Assembly: GCA_018238825.1 (NCBI GenBank)
Contig: JABCSP010000147.1
Location: 1 to 5,989 of the forward strand
DNA from: Candidatus Thorarchaeota archaeon
GTDB taxonomy: Archaea > Asgardarchaeota > Thorarchaeia > Thorarchaeales > Thorarchaeaceae
DNA: 5,989 bases
Direction of reading: 5' to 3'
A program made the translations under genes and the position numbers. How positions within the stretch are numbered: the first letter of the stretch is position 1; every line of letters starts with the position of its first letter. The notes under the pieces were generated by a model that saw only the letters and a list, made by a program, of their open reading frames with translations, ran no database searches and had not been told where the DNA came from. Of the stretch, positions 1 to 5,989 are shown in pieces.

Positions 1-912
1 GCAGGTACTAATACAATTGATGCACGAGGGATACGTCCCGATGAGTGGACGGATGTTGCTTTTTGGGAGAGTTCATGGTTCATTGGTGATCTTAACCAGA
101 TGTTGGAAGACCTTGGAGATGATGGGATAATCCTCTCTATTGATGTTGCAAACCGATTGGAACTTGAAGTTGGAGATATTCTCAATGTCAAGGGACCATT
201 CGCAACTGGTACATATCCTTTGACAATTGTTGGAATGGTTGGATTTCTTTCTCCGATTGAACAGTTGATGGGTGGATTTGATTATGGTGTTAGTGGGGAT
301 TACACATCTTTCGTATCTGAGAGTTTCTTGAATTCGTCCAATCTCATATATGCATCAACAGCAAATATTCTCATTGATACAGGCCCAGATACAAATGGTA
401 CCGAATTACAACAACAGCTAATTTTTGAGATAGATGGTGTGTATTCAAGTTTCTCTGTTACAACAGAGATGTCCGACTATGAAACCAGCGTGATCAGAAG
501 CGGCACAATAAAGATTCAATGGCTTGCAATTTTCTTTGCCATTGTTCTAGCATTAGTTGGAACCGCTTTGGTTGTCATTCTTACTTTGCAAGAAAAAGAT
601 ACAGAAATTGCGCTCTTATCGGTTAGAGGATTCAGTAAATGGCAATTGTTCAAAACTCTACTTGCAGAAATAATGGTGACTATCTTTTTTGCACTTATAC
701 TAGGCGTGGGTGTAGGGATTCTTATGAATGTTGGACAAGTAGCTCAGTCAAATGAAAATGCATCCGGACTTATCCGATATCAAGTTGCACTGGGCGGTGA
801 TGCAACTTACACGATTCTAATGCTACTTGGAGTTGTGATATTGGCAGCAGTAGTACCGGTTTGGTGGTCTTCAAGGAGGCCCGAATCAAAGGTGGATTTA
901 CTAAGGAGTTAG
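1..912 (+). CDS. FtsX-family ABC transporter permease (MacB/LolC-like), C-terminal part
   Basis: The frame is open from base 1, so the Met at 100 is internal and the real start lies outside the window; 303 residues are visible. Residues 1 to about 170 are an extracytoplasmic region resembling the MacB periplasmic core domain, with the typical 'LELEVGDILNVKG' and 'LTIVGMVGF' strands. Three hydrophobic helices follow, at about residues 173-196, 219-243 and 270-290. Between the first two is the cytoplasmic loop 'EKDTEIALLSVRGFSKWQ', which matches the FtsX-family pattern (acidic E-I-A-x-L-x-x-x-G-x-S) that contacts the ATPase. The protein ends in a short basic tail. In this family the permease does not usually form a classical import channel; it couples ATP hydrolysis to extracytoplasmic movement, as in export or lipoprotein handling. 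The substrate cannot be told. The ATPase gene starts 3 bases after the stop, so the two are almost certainly co-translated. The family call is firm, the subfamily is not. Confidence 0.9.
   Translation, partial: AGTNTIDARGIRPDEWTDVAFWESSWFIGDLNQMLEDLGDDGIILSIDVANRLELEVGDILNVKGPFATGTYPLTIVGMVGFLSPIEQLMGGFDYGVSGDYTSFVSESFLNSSNLIYASTANILIDTGPDTNGTELQQQLIFEIDGVYSSFSVTTEMSDYETSVIRSGTIKIQWLAIFFAIVLALVGTALVVILTLQEKDTEIALLSVRGFSKWQLFKTLLAEIMVTIFFALILGVGVGILMNVGQVAQSNENASGLIRYQVALGGDATYTILMLLGVVILAAVVPVWWSSRRPESKVDLLRS
903..908 (+). promoter_or_regulatory. Shine-Dalgarno sequence for the ABC ATPase gene
   Basis: AAGGAG lies inside the last codons of the permease gene, 7 bases before the ATG at 916. 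Three ATG codons stand in tandem (916, 919, 922). The spacing favours the first or second and makes the third less likely. Its position inside the upstream gene suggests translational coupling of permease and ATPase. Confidence 0.75.
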
Positions 913-915
913 ATA

Positions 916-1815
916 ATGATGATGAATAAAGAAGGCTACTATATTCAAACGGACGATATCGTGAAGGTATTCCGTCTTGGTAACGTTGAGGTTCAGGCCC
1001 TCCGAGGTCTCTCAATGCGTGTAGAGAAAGGAGAGATGATTGCTATTGTTGGTGCAAGTGGATCTGGAAAGACAACCTTGCTAAACATTTTAGGTGGAAT
1101 CACTCGTGCAACTGCAGGAAACACAATTGTTGCCGGGTATGATGTAACTAATGCAAGTCCAAAGCAGCTTGTAGCTCTTCGAAGAGAGGTTGTTGGACAT
1201 ATCTTTCAGGAGCTAAATCTAATCAGCACCTTGACTGCTTACGAAAATGTCGAACTCCCAATGCTTGCCGCTAAGAAAGATGGAGGTACTCGAAAGCGAC
1301 GCTGTGAGGAATTACTCTCCATCGTCGGTCTCGCCGATAGAATGCATCACAAGCCCGATCAACTTTCTGGAGGCGAACGCCAACGCGTGGCTATTGCTTC
1401 TGCAATTGCAAACGACCCTCAAGTTTTACTTTGTGATGAGCCGACCGGGGACTTGGATTCCGAAACTGGTGGCGTTATTGTTGAATATCTCCATAAAGTC
1501 AACAAGGAGTTTGGCAAGACAGTAATCATGGTTACTCATGATCCATCAATAGCTCGACAATGCGATAGGATCTATAGGATTCGAGATGGTGAAATCATCT
1601 CAGTTCAAGAACCAACCTCTGATAAAGAGATGGGCGCAGCTTCGAGGATTGATGTTGTTCGCGAGAGATTAGAAGAAATCAAGGACGAGATTAAACGCTT
1701 GGATGAGGAAGCGAAATCTGGACTGATTGATTTGGGTCTCTTTGCAGGTCAGCGGACAAGACTTGCAGATAGGCAGCAGCTATTCGAAGAGGAATTGCAT
1801 AGATTGGGTCTATAG
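916..1815 (+). CDS. ABC transporter ATP-binding protein, MacB/LolD type, with C-terminal helical extension
   Basis: This is the cytoplasmic nucleotide-binding subunit that pairs with the FtsX-type permease encoded just upstream. All ABC motifs are present and intact in its 299 residues: Walker A GASGSGKTT (46-54), Q-loop Gln98 in FQELNL, signature LSGGERQR (150-157), Walker B LLCDEP (171-176) with catalytic Glu175, D-loop GDLD (178-181) and H-loop His208. The order and spacing, and the 'TGDLDSETG' stretch, are those of the LolD/MacB/FtsE group. That group is usually 220-235 residues long. Here the ATPase core ends near residue 230, and about 60 more residues follow, highly charged and predicted helical (244-299, for example RERLEEIKDEIKRLDEE), probably a coiled coil. 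The tail's role is unknown; it could mediate dimerisation or recruit a partner. The three tandem start codons leave the exact N-terminus uncertain by one or two residues. The enzyme call is very secure; the transported substrate is not known. Confidence 0.95.
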   Translation: MMMNKEGYYIQTDDIVKVFRLGNVEVQALRGLSMRVEKGEMIAIVGASGSGKTTLLNILGGITRATAGNTIVAGYDVTNASPKQLVALRREVVGHIFQELNLISTLTAYENVELPMLAAKKDGGTRKRRCEELLSIVGLADRMHHKPDQLSGGERQRVAIASAIANDPQVLLCDEPTGDLDSETGGVIVEYLHKVNKEFGKTVIMVTHDPSIARQCDRIYRIRDGEIISVQEPTSDKEMGAASRIDVVRERLEEIKDEIKRLDEEAKSGLIDLGLFAGQRTRLADRQQLFEEELHRLGL

Positions 1816-1856
1816 AAACGTATCAGTAAACAATCTCTATTTCACGATATGTTTTT
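1816..1856 (+). terminator. Possible weak terminator after the ABC operon
   Basis: Bases 1816-1824 (AAACGTATC) can pair with 1846-1854 (GATATGTTT) in a 9-bp AT-rich stem with one G-U pair and a 21-base loop. The second arm runs into a T5 tract (1852-1856). It begins directly after the ATPase stop codon. The stem is weak and the loop long, so the T tract may matter more than the hairpin; archaeal terminators often depend on T tracts alone. Confidence 0.3.
1846..1856 (+). promoter_or_regulatory. Possible TATA-like element for the asparaginase gene
   Basis: GATATGTTTTT is the most AT-rich stretch before the asparaginase gene. It is centred about 26 bases before the ATG at 1878 and about 41 before the ATG at 1893. 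Archaeal TATA boxes sit about 25-27 bases before the transcription start, so transcription could begin near 1875-1880, giving a leaderless or very short leader. The match to a consensus TATA box is poor, and the bases overlap the terminator candidate. Confidence 0.25.
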
Positions 1857-1892
1857 GACGACGTGTCTACACATTCCATGTGTGTGTTAGTG

Positions 1893-2765
1893 ATGACTCT
1901 ACCAGTGATTATTGTTCATGGAGGCGCTACGGTCTTCAAAGACGAATTCCACGATGCTATTCAGGAATCTGTTACGAAAGCGGCACAGGTCGGTAAGTGT
2001 GCTTTTGACAATGGAGGATCTTCGCTTGATGCCGTAGAAGCTGCTATCTATGTTCTTGAAGAAACTGAATTATTCACCGCAGGCAGAGGTGCTTGTAAGA
2101 ATACGGATGGAGAAATTGAATTAGATGCGATGATCATGGACGGCAACAGGCTTGAGAGTGGAGCAGTAATGGCTGTTCAGGATATTATCCACCCCATCTC
2201 CCTAGCAAGATATGTTCTTGAGAGAACTCCCAATTACCAGATTGCTGGAAATGGAGCTAATAAACTCTACAAACAGATGATCAAAGAAGGTTACCGCAAA
2301 GAGGTAGAAACCAATAGAACTTCACAGCCGTCAATCGCTGGAGAATGCGATACGGTCGGTGCTATTGCAGTAGATAGTCAAGGTCGAATTGCATCAGGTT
2401 CTTCTACGAGTGGTTGGCCTGGAAAACTTGCTGGAAGAGTTAGCGACTCAGCAATAATAGGTTCAGGGGTTTATGTAAACGAACTTTGTGGAGCAAGCTG
2501 TACAGGAAAGGGTGAACAAATACTTCGCATAGTCATGGCCCGTATGGCAGTATATCACGTTGAACAAGGTAAAACGGTTTCTGAAGTAGCTGAGTTGATG
2601 GTGTCCGAGCTAAGGCAGAAGACCAGTGGGGAAGCAGGTCTTATCATGGCTGATAAAGATGGGAATGTTTCTCTTGCTTACGATACTCCTCATATGCCAG
2701 TGGCGATTCTGCATCCTGAATTAAAGGAACCTTACTATTCGGTGAAACCCAAGTGGCCTAGATAA
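1893..2765 (+). CDS. Plant-type L-asparaginase / isoaspartyl peptidase (Ntn hydrolase, family T2)
   Basis: The enzyme hydrolyses L-asparagine and/or beta-aspartyl dipeptides, the breakdown products of isomerised proteins. It is made as an inactive precursor that cleaves itself before a threonine, which becomes the N-terminal nucleophile of the beta chain. The family landmarks are visible: N-terminal PVIIVHGGA, a FTAGRGACKN segment, the cleavage site CD|TVGAIAVD (Thr154 from this start), the SSTSGWPGK segment, a substrate-binding GRVSDS (Arg and Asp three apart, as Arg207/Asp210 of E. coli IaaA), and CTGKGE, matching the Thr-Gly of the oxyanion and substrate pocket. There is no signal peptide, so it is probably cytoplasmic. 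I chose ATG 1893 because family members start a few residues before the VHGG strand, giving 290 residues. In-frame GTG 1863 and ATG 1878 would add 10 or 5 residues lacking family resemblance. No Shine-Dalgarno precedes any of them. Asparaginase versus isoaspartyl preference cannot be read from sequence. Confidence 0.92.
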   Translation: MTLPVIIVHGGATVFKDEFHDAIQESVTKAAQVGKCAFDNGGSSLDAVEAAIYVLEETELFTAGRGACKNTDGEIELDAMIMDGNRLESGAVMAVQDIIHPISLARYVLERTPNYQIAGNGANKLYKQMIKEGYRKEVETNRTSQPSIAGECDTVGAIAVDSQGRIASGSSTSGWPGKLAGRVSDSAIIGSGVYVNELCGASCTGKGEQILRIVMARMAVYHVEQGKTVSEVAELMVSELRQKTSGEAGLIMADKDGNVSLAYDTPHMPVAILHPELKEPYYSVKPKWPR

Positions 2766-2778
2766 TACAAATTCACAA

Positions 2779-2788
2779 GAATAATAAC
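2779..2788 (+). promoter_or_regulatory. Possible TATA-like element for a leaderless surface-protein transcript
   Basis: GAATAATAAC lies in the 43-base gap after the asparaginase stop. Its centre is about 26 bases before the GTG at 2809, the spacing expected if transcription starts at or next to the start codon. The motif is only AT-rich, not a clear consensus, so this is a weak call resting mainly on spacing. Confidence 0.3.
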
Positions 2789-2808
2789 AGAACATCTTCT
2801 ATGTAACA

Positions 2809-4923
2809 GTGGAGTTGAAGGCATTGTCACGGAAGATTGTATTTTTGTCACTAGTCTTACTTATCACAGTTCCACTAATAACAGTAAATCAAAGTGGTTA
2901 CAATTTAATTTCAGATCAAATTAGAAATATATCGGATATTGTAACTCCTGATACCAATCCTGTAATTTGGCATGATGATTGCAATGACACCTCGTCCTTT
3001 CCAGATTTAGCAGATGCATGGTACACAGGCGCTATGGGTTCTATTGCTGCTGAAAGTGGTTACATCTACCCGACAAATTTCGGAACGGCATCAGGAAGTC
3101 ATGGTCCAGTCTATTTTCACACATTTTCAGGTTTAACTATTGGTCAGCTAGATTGGCTTGAAGTAGAAATTGAACTAGATGGTTCATCAGCAATGGGTGC
3201 TACAGCCATCATGCTTTACGATAGCGACTATAAACGAGTTGCTCTTCTTGACGTAGCTGACTCTTGGATTTCACAAGATGACACAGCAGCGTACGCAGGA
3301 TGGTACGATGTTGATTTTACGAGTACTTTTACTCCTAAAGAATGGCCAGCAGATACAGTGGCAGTACCGTATCACGAAACTATGCGAATAGAAATTAACA
3401 ATACAGGACTTTATGGATTGATTCCTCGAGTTGGAGAATTCAAAATGCTTGATATTGTTGATCTTGAACTTGAGAGAGATATCACATATTTGTGTGTTCA
3501 ATTCAGACAGAGCGACTCTAATACTCCTTGTCAAACAATGAGAATTCATGATATTCAGATGCAGTATAGGCCAAACCCTGTTTACTCTTGGCATCATGAT
3601 GGTTCCAACATGAGCGAGTTTGTGAATCAACAAGTTCACTTGAACTGGTACAACCTGCTCAATTGGGGTAACGGCACATGGAATTCATCCGGTGAATATT
3701 TGTTTCCACAATCCATTGATTCAGATAGTGATTGGCATGGCCCCACTTATGTTGCTGAATTAGAACAGGGACATACATTTTCTTCATTGATAAATTTCAG
3801 TGTAGCAATCGAAGCTATCAATGATGTAGCATCGTATTGTGGCAAGCATACAGTGTATCTTGCTGATGATGATTTTGATTTGATACTTGGAGTTCATGTG
3901 AACGATGGATGGACTGCACTACAACAGGGTGGTGTGTATGGCATGCACCGATTCAAAAATTATACAGGAACAGATAATGGTCCTATTTCAGCCGGTACGT
4001 TTACAGGTATCAATGACTCTCTTAGTTTTAGAGTTGAACCTGAAGTCGGAGTTTATTCTTACAATCCGTTTTATGGTGAAACTCTGTTATGTGAATGGAA
4101 TGAAACAGAATTTTCACGCAATGTTCGATATGTCATCTTAATGAGTGCTCAATTGAATGCTAACCCCTTGATGCCTTTCAGAGTACACGATATTTCACTC
4201 GAATTCTCTAATCAGACTGAAACGGAACCAGAAGAAGATACAGATTCTCCAGTCATTGCTAGCTTGACTGATTTTTCCTTTGAATATGGTTCTATTATTC
4301 CAGATTTGGAGTGGTCAATTTCAGAAGCTAATCCTGAGTATTATAGGATTGAATTGAATGAAATTATTGTGGAATCCGGACCTTGGGATGGTTCAAATAT
4401 TACAGCATCACTTGATGGATTAGATCTTGGAATACACAATTTCACCTTAATAGTGAACGATACATTAGAACAATATTCCGTTGATTCAGTTATTGTGACT
4501 GTTGAAGATACAACTGCTCCAACAATAAATCATCCAGCAGACATAGTTATGAAACTAAATGATACTAATGTCTCAATATCATGGGAACCATATGATCTGA
4601 AACCCGATTACTATGAGATTTATCAAAATGGCTCACTAATCACTACAGGTAATTGGAACAACAACGATATCACTTACAATCTCACTAACTTGCAACCAGG
4701 CATATATGAGTATCAAGTGATTGTTTATGATTCATCAGAGAATTCAGTTTCTGATACTGTAGTTGTTGTTGTAGAAGAATCTTCAGGTGATTTGGTCCCA
4801 CTAGATATAACAATGATTATCTCGATTGGGTCTATAATCATAATTGTGATAGTCATTGGAGTAATTTGTAGATCCAGGGGTCGAGGTGGACCAGTAGACC
4901 CTAGTTCGGGATATAACTGGTAG
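2809..4923 (+). CDS. Secreted, membrane-anchored surface protein with duplicated beta domain and two Ig-like repeats
   Basis: I do not recognise a named family; this appears to be a cell-surface protein. Its 704 residues contain: a signal peptide (basic LSRK, then hydrophobic 10-26); two related domains of about 200 residues (52-255 and 258-468), each starting with a W-H-x-D motif and ending in a 'R-[IV]-H-D-I' strand; an acidic linker (470-480); two Ig-like repeats (481-567, 569-656); a membrane helix (666-687); and a basic stop-transfer RSRGRGG with a tail of about 10 residues. This predicts an N-out, single-pass protein. I count about 18 N-X-S/T sequons spread over the outer part, consistent with archaeal N-glycosylation. 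The large domains look beta-rich, like carbohydrate-binding or lamin-G-type sandwiches, but that is a guess; no catalytic motif is seen. The start is GTG 2809. A TTG at 2824, nine bases after GGAG (2811-2814), is a credible alternative that would begin MSRKIVFLS. It converges on the next gene. Confidence 0.85.
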   Translation: MELKALSRKIVFLSLVLLITVPLITVNQSGYNLISDQIRNISDIVTPDTNPVIWHDDCNDTSSFPDLADAWYTGAMGSIAAESGYIYPTNFGTASGSHGPVYFHTFSGLTIGQLDWLEVEIELDGSSAMGATAIMLYDSDYKRVALLDVADSWISQDDTAAYAGWYDVDFTSTFTPKEWPADTVAVPYHETMRIEINNTGLYGLIPRVGEFKMLDIVDLELERDITYLCVQFRQSDSNTPCQTMRIHDIQMQYRPNPVYSWHHDGSNMSEFVNQQVHLNWYNLLNWGNGTWNSSGEYLFPQSIDSDSDWHGPTYVAELEQGHTFSSLINFSVAIEAINDVASYCGKHTVYLADDDFDLILGVHVNDGWTALQQGGVYGMHRFKNYTGTDNGPISAGTFTGINDSLSFRVEPEVGVYSYNPFYGETLLCEWNETEFSRNVRYVILMSAQLNANPLMPFRVHDISLEFSNQTETEPEEDTDSPVIASLTDFSFEYGSIIPDLEWSISEANPEYYRIELNEIIVESGPWDGSNITASLDGLDLGIHNFTLIVNDTLEQYSVDSVIVTVEDTTAPTINHPADIVMKLNDTNVSISWEPYDLKPDYYEIYQNGSLITTGNWNNNDITYNLTNLQPGIYEYQVIVYDSSENSVSDTVVVVVEESSGDLVPLDITMIISIGSIIIIVIVIGVICRSRGRGGPVDPSSGYNW
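2962..4212 (+). repeat. Tandem duplicated domain of about 200 residues within the surface protein
   Basis: Copy 1 (2962-3573) and copy 2 (3580-4212) match at protein level, not as DNA repeats. Corresponding landmarks in the same order are: VIWHDDCNDTSSF / YSWHHDGSNMSEF; SGYIYP...SHGPVYF / GEYLFP...WHGPTYV; AIMLYDSDYKRVALLDVADSW / TVYLADDDFDLILGVHVNDGW; a stretch rich in Gly and Tyr; and MRIHDIQMQY / FRVHDISLEF. The low identity implies an old duplication. Confidence 0.7.
4249..4776 (+). repeat. Two tandem Ig-like (beta-sandwich) repeats within the surface protein
   Basis: The repeats (4249-4509 and 4513-4776) align clearly: EWSISEANPEYYRIELN / SWEPYDLKPDYYEIYQN, then SGPWDGSNIT / TGNWNNNDIT, then LGIHNFTLIVND / PGIYEYQVIVYD, ending VDSVIVTVED / SDTVVVVVEE. 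The 'D-T-x-A-P-x-I' junction is typical of HYR/bacterial-Ig surface modules. They probably act as a stalk lifting the N-terminal domains off the membrane. Confidence 0.75.
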
Positions 4924-4933
4924 ACTAAGTCAA

Positions 4934-4963
4934 GGTTGCTTCAATCTTCAAGCAACCGCTTTT
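4934..4963 (+). terminator. Hairpin terminator of the surface-protein gene, overlapping the opposing gene's 3' end
   Basis: GGTTGCTT (4934-4941) and AAGCAACC (4950-4957) form a perfect 8-bp stem with an 8-base loop, followed on the plus strand by CGCTTTTCTC. It starts 11 bases after the surface-protein stop. On the minus strand the hairpin is not followed by a T tract, so it would serve the plus-strand gene. One arm and the loop are also the final codons (Arg-Leu-Leu-Glu-Asp-stop) of the DUF438 gene, so the pairing could partly be a coding coincidence. Confidence 0.55.
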
Positions 4964-5989
4964 CTCCCTCAATCTTCCGAATATCAGTGATATCTTGGCT
5001 TACTTCCAAACAGCCTAAATATTTACCACTGCTATTTCTAAGCGCAAAGTATCTGATGTGAACAGTCTTCCCTCCAAGGTTGAGCCAGAATTCAGCTGTA
5101 TCTCTCTTCCCTGCGCGAAAGTCATCCAGAATTCCCTGCACAATGTGAACGCTTCCCTGAGGATGGCATAACTGCACACTTCGTCCTATAATGGCCCGTG
5201 ATCGTACAAAGATTCGATTTGGTGATTCACTGAAAAAGCGTACTTTGTCTTGTTCGTCAACATAAGTTGTGTCGACGGGTAGATGATTGAACAGTAGCTC
5301 CAATTGTTCGAGGGTTAGAGTACCACTTCCAAAACTGACTTCACCACTCTTAGAGATACTCACACTCTCTTCTCCCTCGATTACTTTTCTCTGAGGTTTG
5401 GGAGTGTAGCTACAATACCCGATATCATCAAAGTCTTGGACCACGATATCCCAATCTTTCTCTGAGAACATTCTCATTGAGGCTGGGAATATGATATTAT
5501 TCTCTTTATAGAAATGATCAGCTATATGCTCTGCTAGTGCACTGGCTATGTCTTTCATCTTTCCAATATTATTAGATAGTTCAGCATCACTTTCTGAGTT
5601 CAAATCGAATATTTCTTTTTCCAACTTATGAATATCTTGATGCATAGACCACATTGCTTGAGGTGGTCCTGTGAGTCCATGCTTTTCCAAAATTGGGAAC
5701 AGTGAATTTTCTTCTCGCTGATAGTGTGATTCTGATTCAGTCAAAAATCCGATTAGCTCTCGAATTCTAACTAGAAACTCAGGCTTAGGGTCTCTCACTC
5801 CTTTTGCTATTGAGCCTATAAGATTATCAAGTTCATTGGCATATTCCATGAGAATAACATGCTCGGACATCAGGGTATGAATGGGATGACCTGTTGGTAC
5901 AATTGGTTTTTGATTTTCTACTGATTTCTTGTATAATTCAAGTTGAATATCACGCATTCGTTGAATATCTTCTTGTGGTACTCCTTCCT
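4941..5989 (-). CDS. DUF438-hemerythrin-PAS protein, N-terminus cut by window edge
   Basis: This is a cytoplasmic protein of the DUF438 domain family, probably a sensor of oxygen, nitric oxide or redox state. The frame stays open from the Met at 5957 to the window edge. The added residues EGVPQEDIQR continue into MRDIQLELYKKS, which is the usual end of a DUF438 domain, so that Met is internal and the start lies outside. Counting from it: a GHPIHTL junction (23-29), then a hemerythrin HHE bundle with likely iron ligands His33, His78, Glu82, His106, His144, His148 and Glu152, including the family signature REENSLFP...EKHGLTGPP and HFYKENNIIFP. A linker (183-212) leads to a PAS domain (about 213-330) with the conserved CHPQGSVHIV segment and the ending EVSQDITDIRKIEGEKRLL. 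There is no kinase, cyclase or DNA-binding domain after the PAS, so any output must be through a partner. Domain calls are secure; the signal sensed is inferred from the family. Confidence 0.93.
   Translation of the reverse strand, partial: EGVPQEDIQRMRDIQLELYKKSVENQKPIVPTGHPIHTLMSEHVILMEYANELDNLIGSIAKGVRDPKPEFLVRIRELIGFLTESESHYQREENSLFPILEKHGLTGPPQAMWSMHQDIHKLEKEIFDLNSESDAELSNNIGKMKDIASALAEHIADHFYKENNIIFPASMRMFSEKDWDIVVQDFDDIGYCSYTPKPQRKVIEGEESVSISKSGEVSFGSGTLTLEQLELLFNHLPVDTTYVDEQDKVRFFSESPNRIFVRSRAIIGRSVQLCHPQGSVHIVQGILDDFRAGKRDTAEFWLNLGGKTVHIRYFALRNSSGKYLGCLEVSQDITDIRKIEGEKRLLED

Noticed and set aside
770..1015. Minus-strand open frame of 81 codons across the permease/ATPase junction
   Set aside because: It lies opposite two well-supported genes and its translation has no recognisable domain; it is a shadow frame.
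1247..1525. Plus-strand open frame of 92 codons inside the ATPase gene
   Set aside because: It is out of frame with intact Walker B and signature motifs of the true gene and has no protein-like features.
3271..3639. Minus-strand open frame of 122 codons opposite the surface protein
   Set aside because: It has no start context and an unusual His/Ile/Cys/Ser-rich composition, and it lies fully within a coherent domain of the plus-strand gene.
3905..4141. Plus-strand open frame of 78 codons inside the surface protein
   Set aside because: It overlaps the second large domain in another frame and shows no motif or ribosome-binding site.
5213..5957. Reading the PAS protein as a histidine kinase fragment
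   Set aside because: The reading frame ends at a normal stop just after the PAS, with the ending usual for DUF438 proteins, so no kinase domain has been lost.
1..5989. A single functional cluster linking transporter, asparaginase, surface protein and sensor
   Set aside because: The genes belong to unrelated families, the gaps hold terminator- or promoter-like sequence, and the last gene is on the opposite strand. Only permease and ATPase are supported as a unit.

Overview
The window looks like ordinary, moderately AT-rich archaeal chromosome. It is gene-dense, with short intergenic gaps, an archaeal-style Shine-Dalgarno sequence in one gene, apparently leader-poor starts in two others, and a long secreted protein full of N-X-S/T sequons that is anchored by a C-terminal membrane helix. 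The Ig-like repeats of that protein, together with the DUF438-hemerythrin-PAS protein and the many FtsX-type permeases known from such genomes, suggest an Asgard archaeon such as a Thorarchaeota or Lokiarchaeota relative. That placement is an inference from protein style; no marker gene is present. There are no RNA genes, mobile elements or CRISPR arrays, and no gene-free stretch over 300 bases.

Layout. Positions 1-912 (+) hold the C-terminal part of a MacB/LolC-like FtsX-family permease whose start lies left of the window. Three bases after its stop comes its ATPase partner (916-1815, +), with a Shine-Dalgarno sequence inside the permease's last codons. Together they form an ABC exporter or mechanotransmission-type complex. 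The ATPase carries an unusual charged helical tail of about 60 residues. After a short gap with weak terminator- and promoter-like sequence lies a plant-type (Ntn-hydrolase) L-asparaginase/isoaspartyl peptidase (about 1893-2765, +). Then comes a 704-residue surface protein (2809-4923, +) made of a signal peptide, two diverged copies of a beta-rich domain of about 200 residues, two Ig-like repeats, a membrane helix and a short cytoplasmic tail. Facing it, with only 17 bases between the stops, is a DUF438-hemerythrin-PAS protein on the minus strand (4941 to beyond 5989), whose N-terminus is cut by the right edge.

Functionally, only the permease and ATPase are clearly a unit. The asparaginase, the surface protein and the hemerythrin sensor look like independent genes. 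I see no clear sign of a new multigene system. The most distinctive object is the surface protein, whose duplicated N-terminal domain I cannot assign to a named family. The second is the helical tail on the ABC ATPase.
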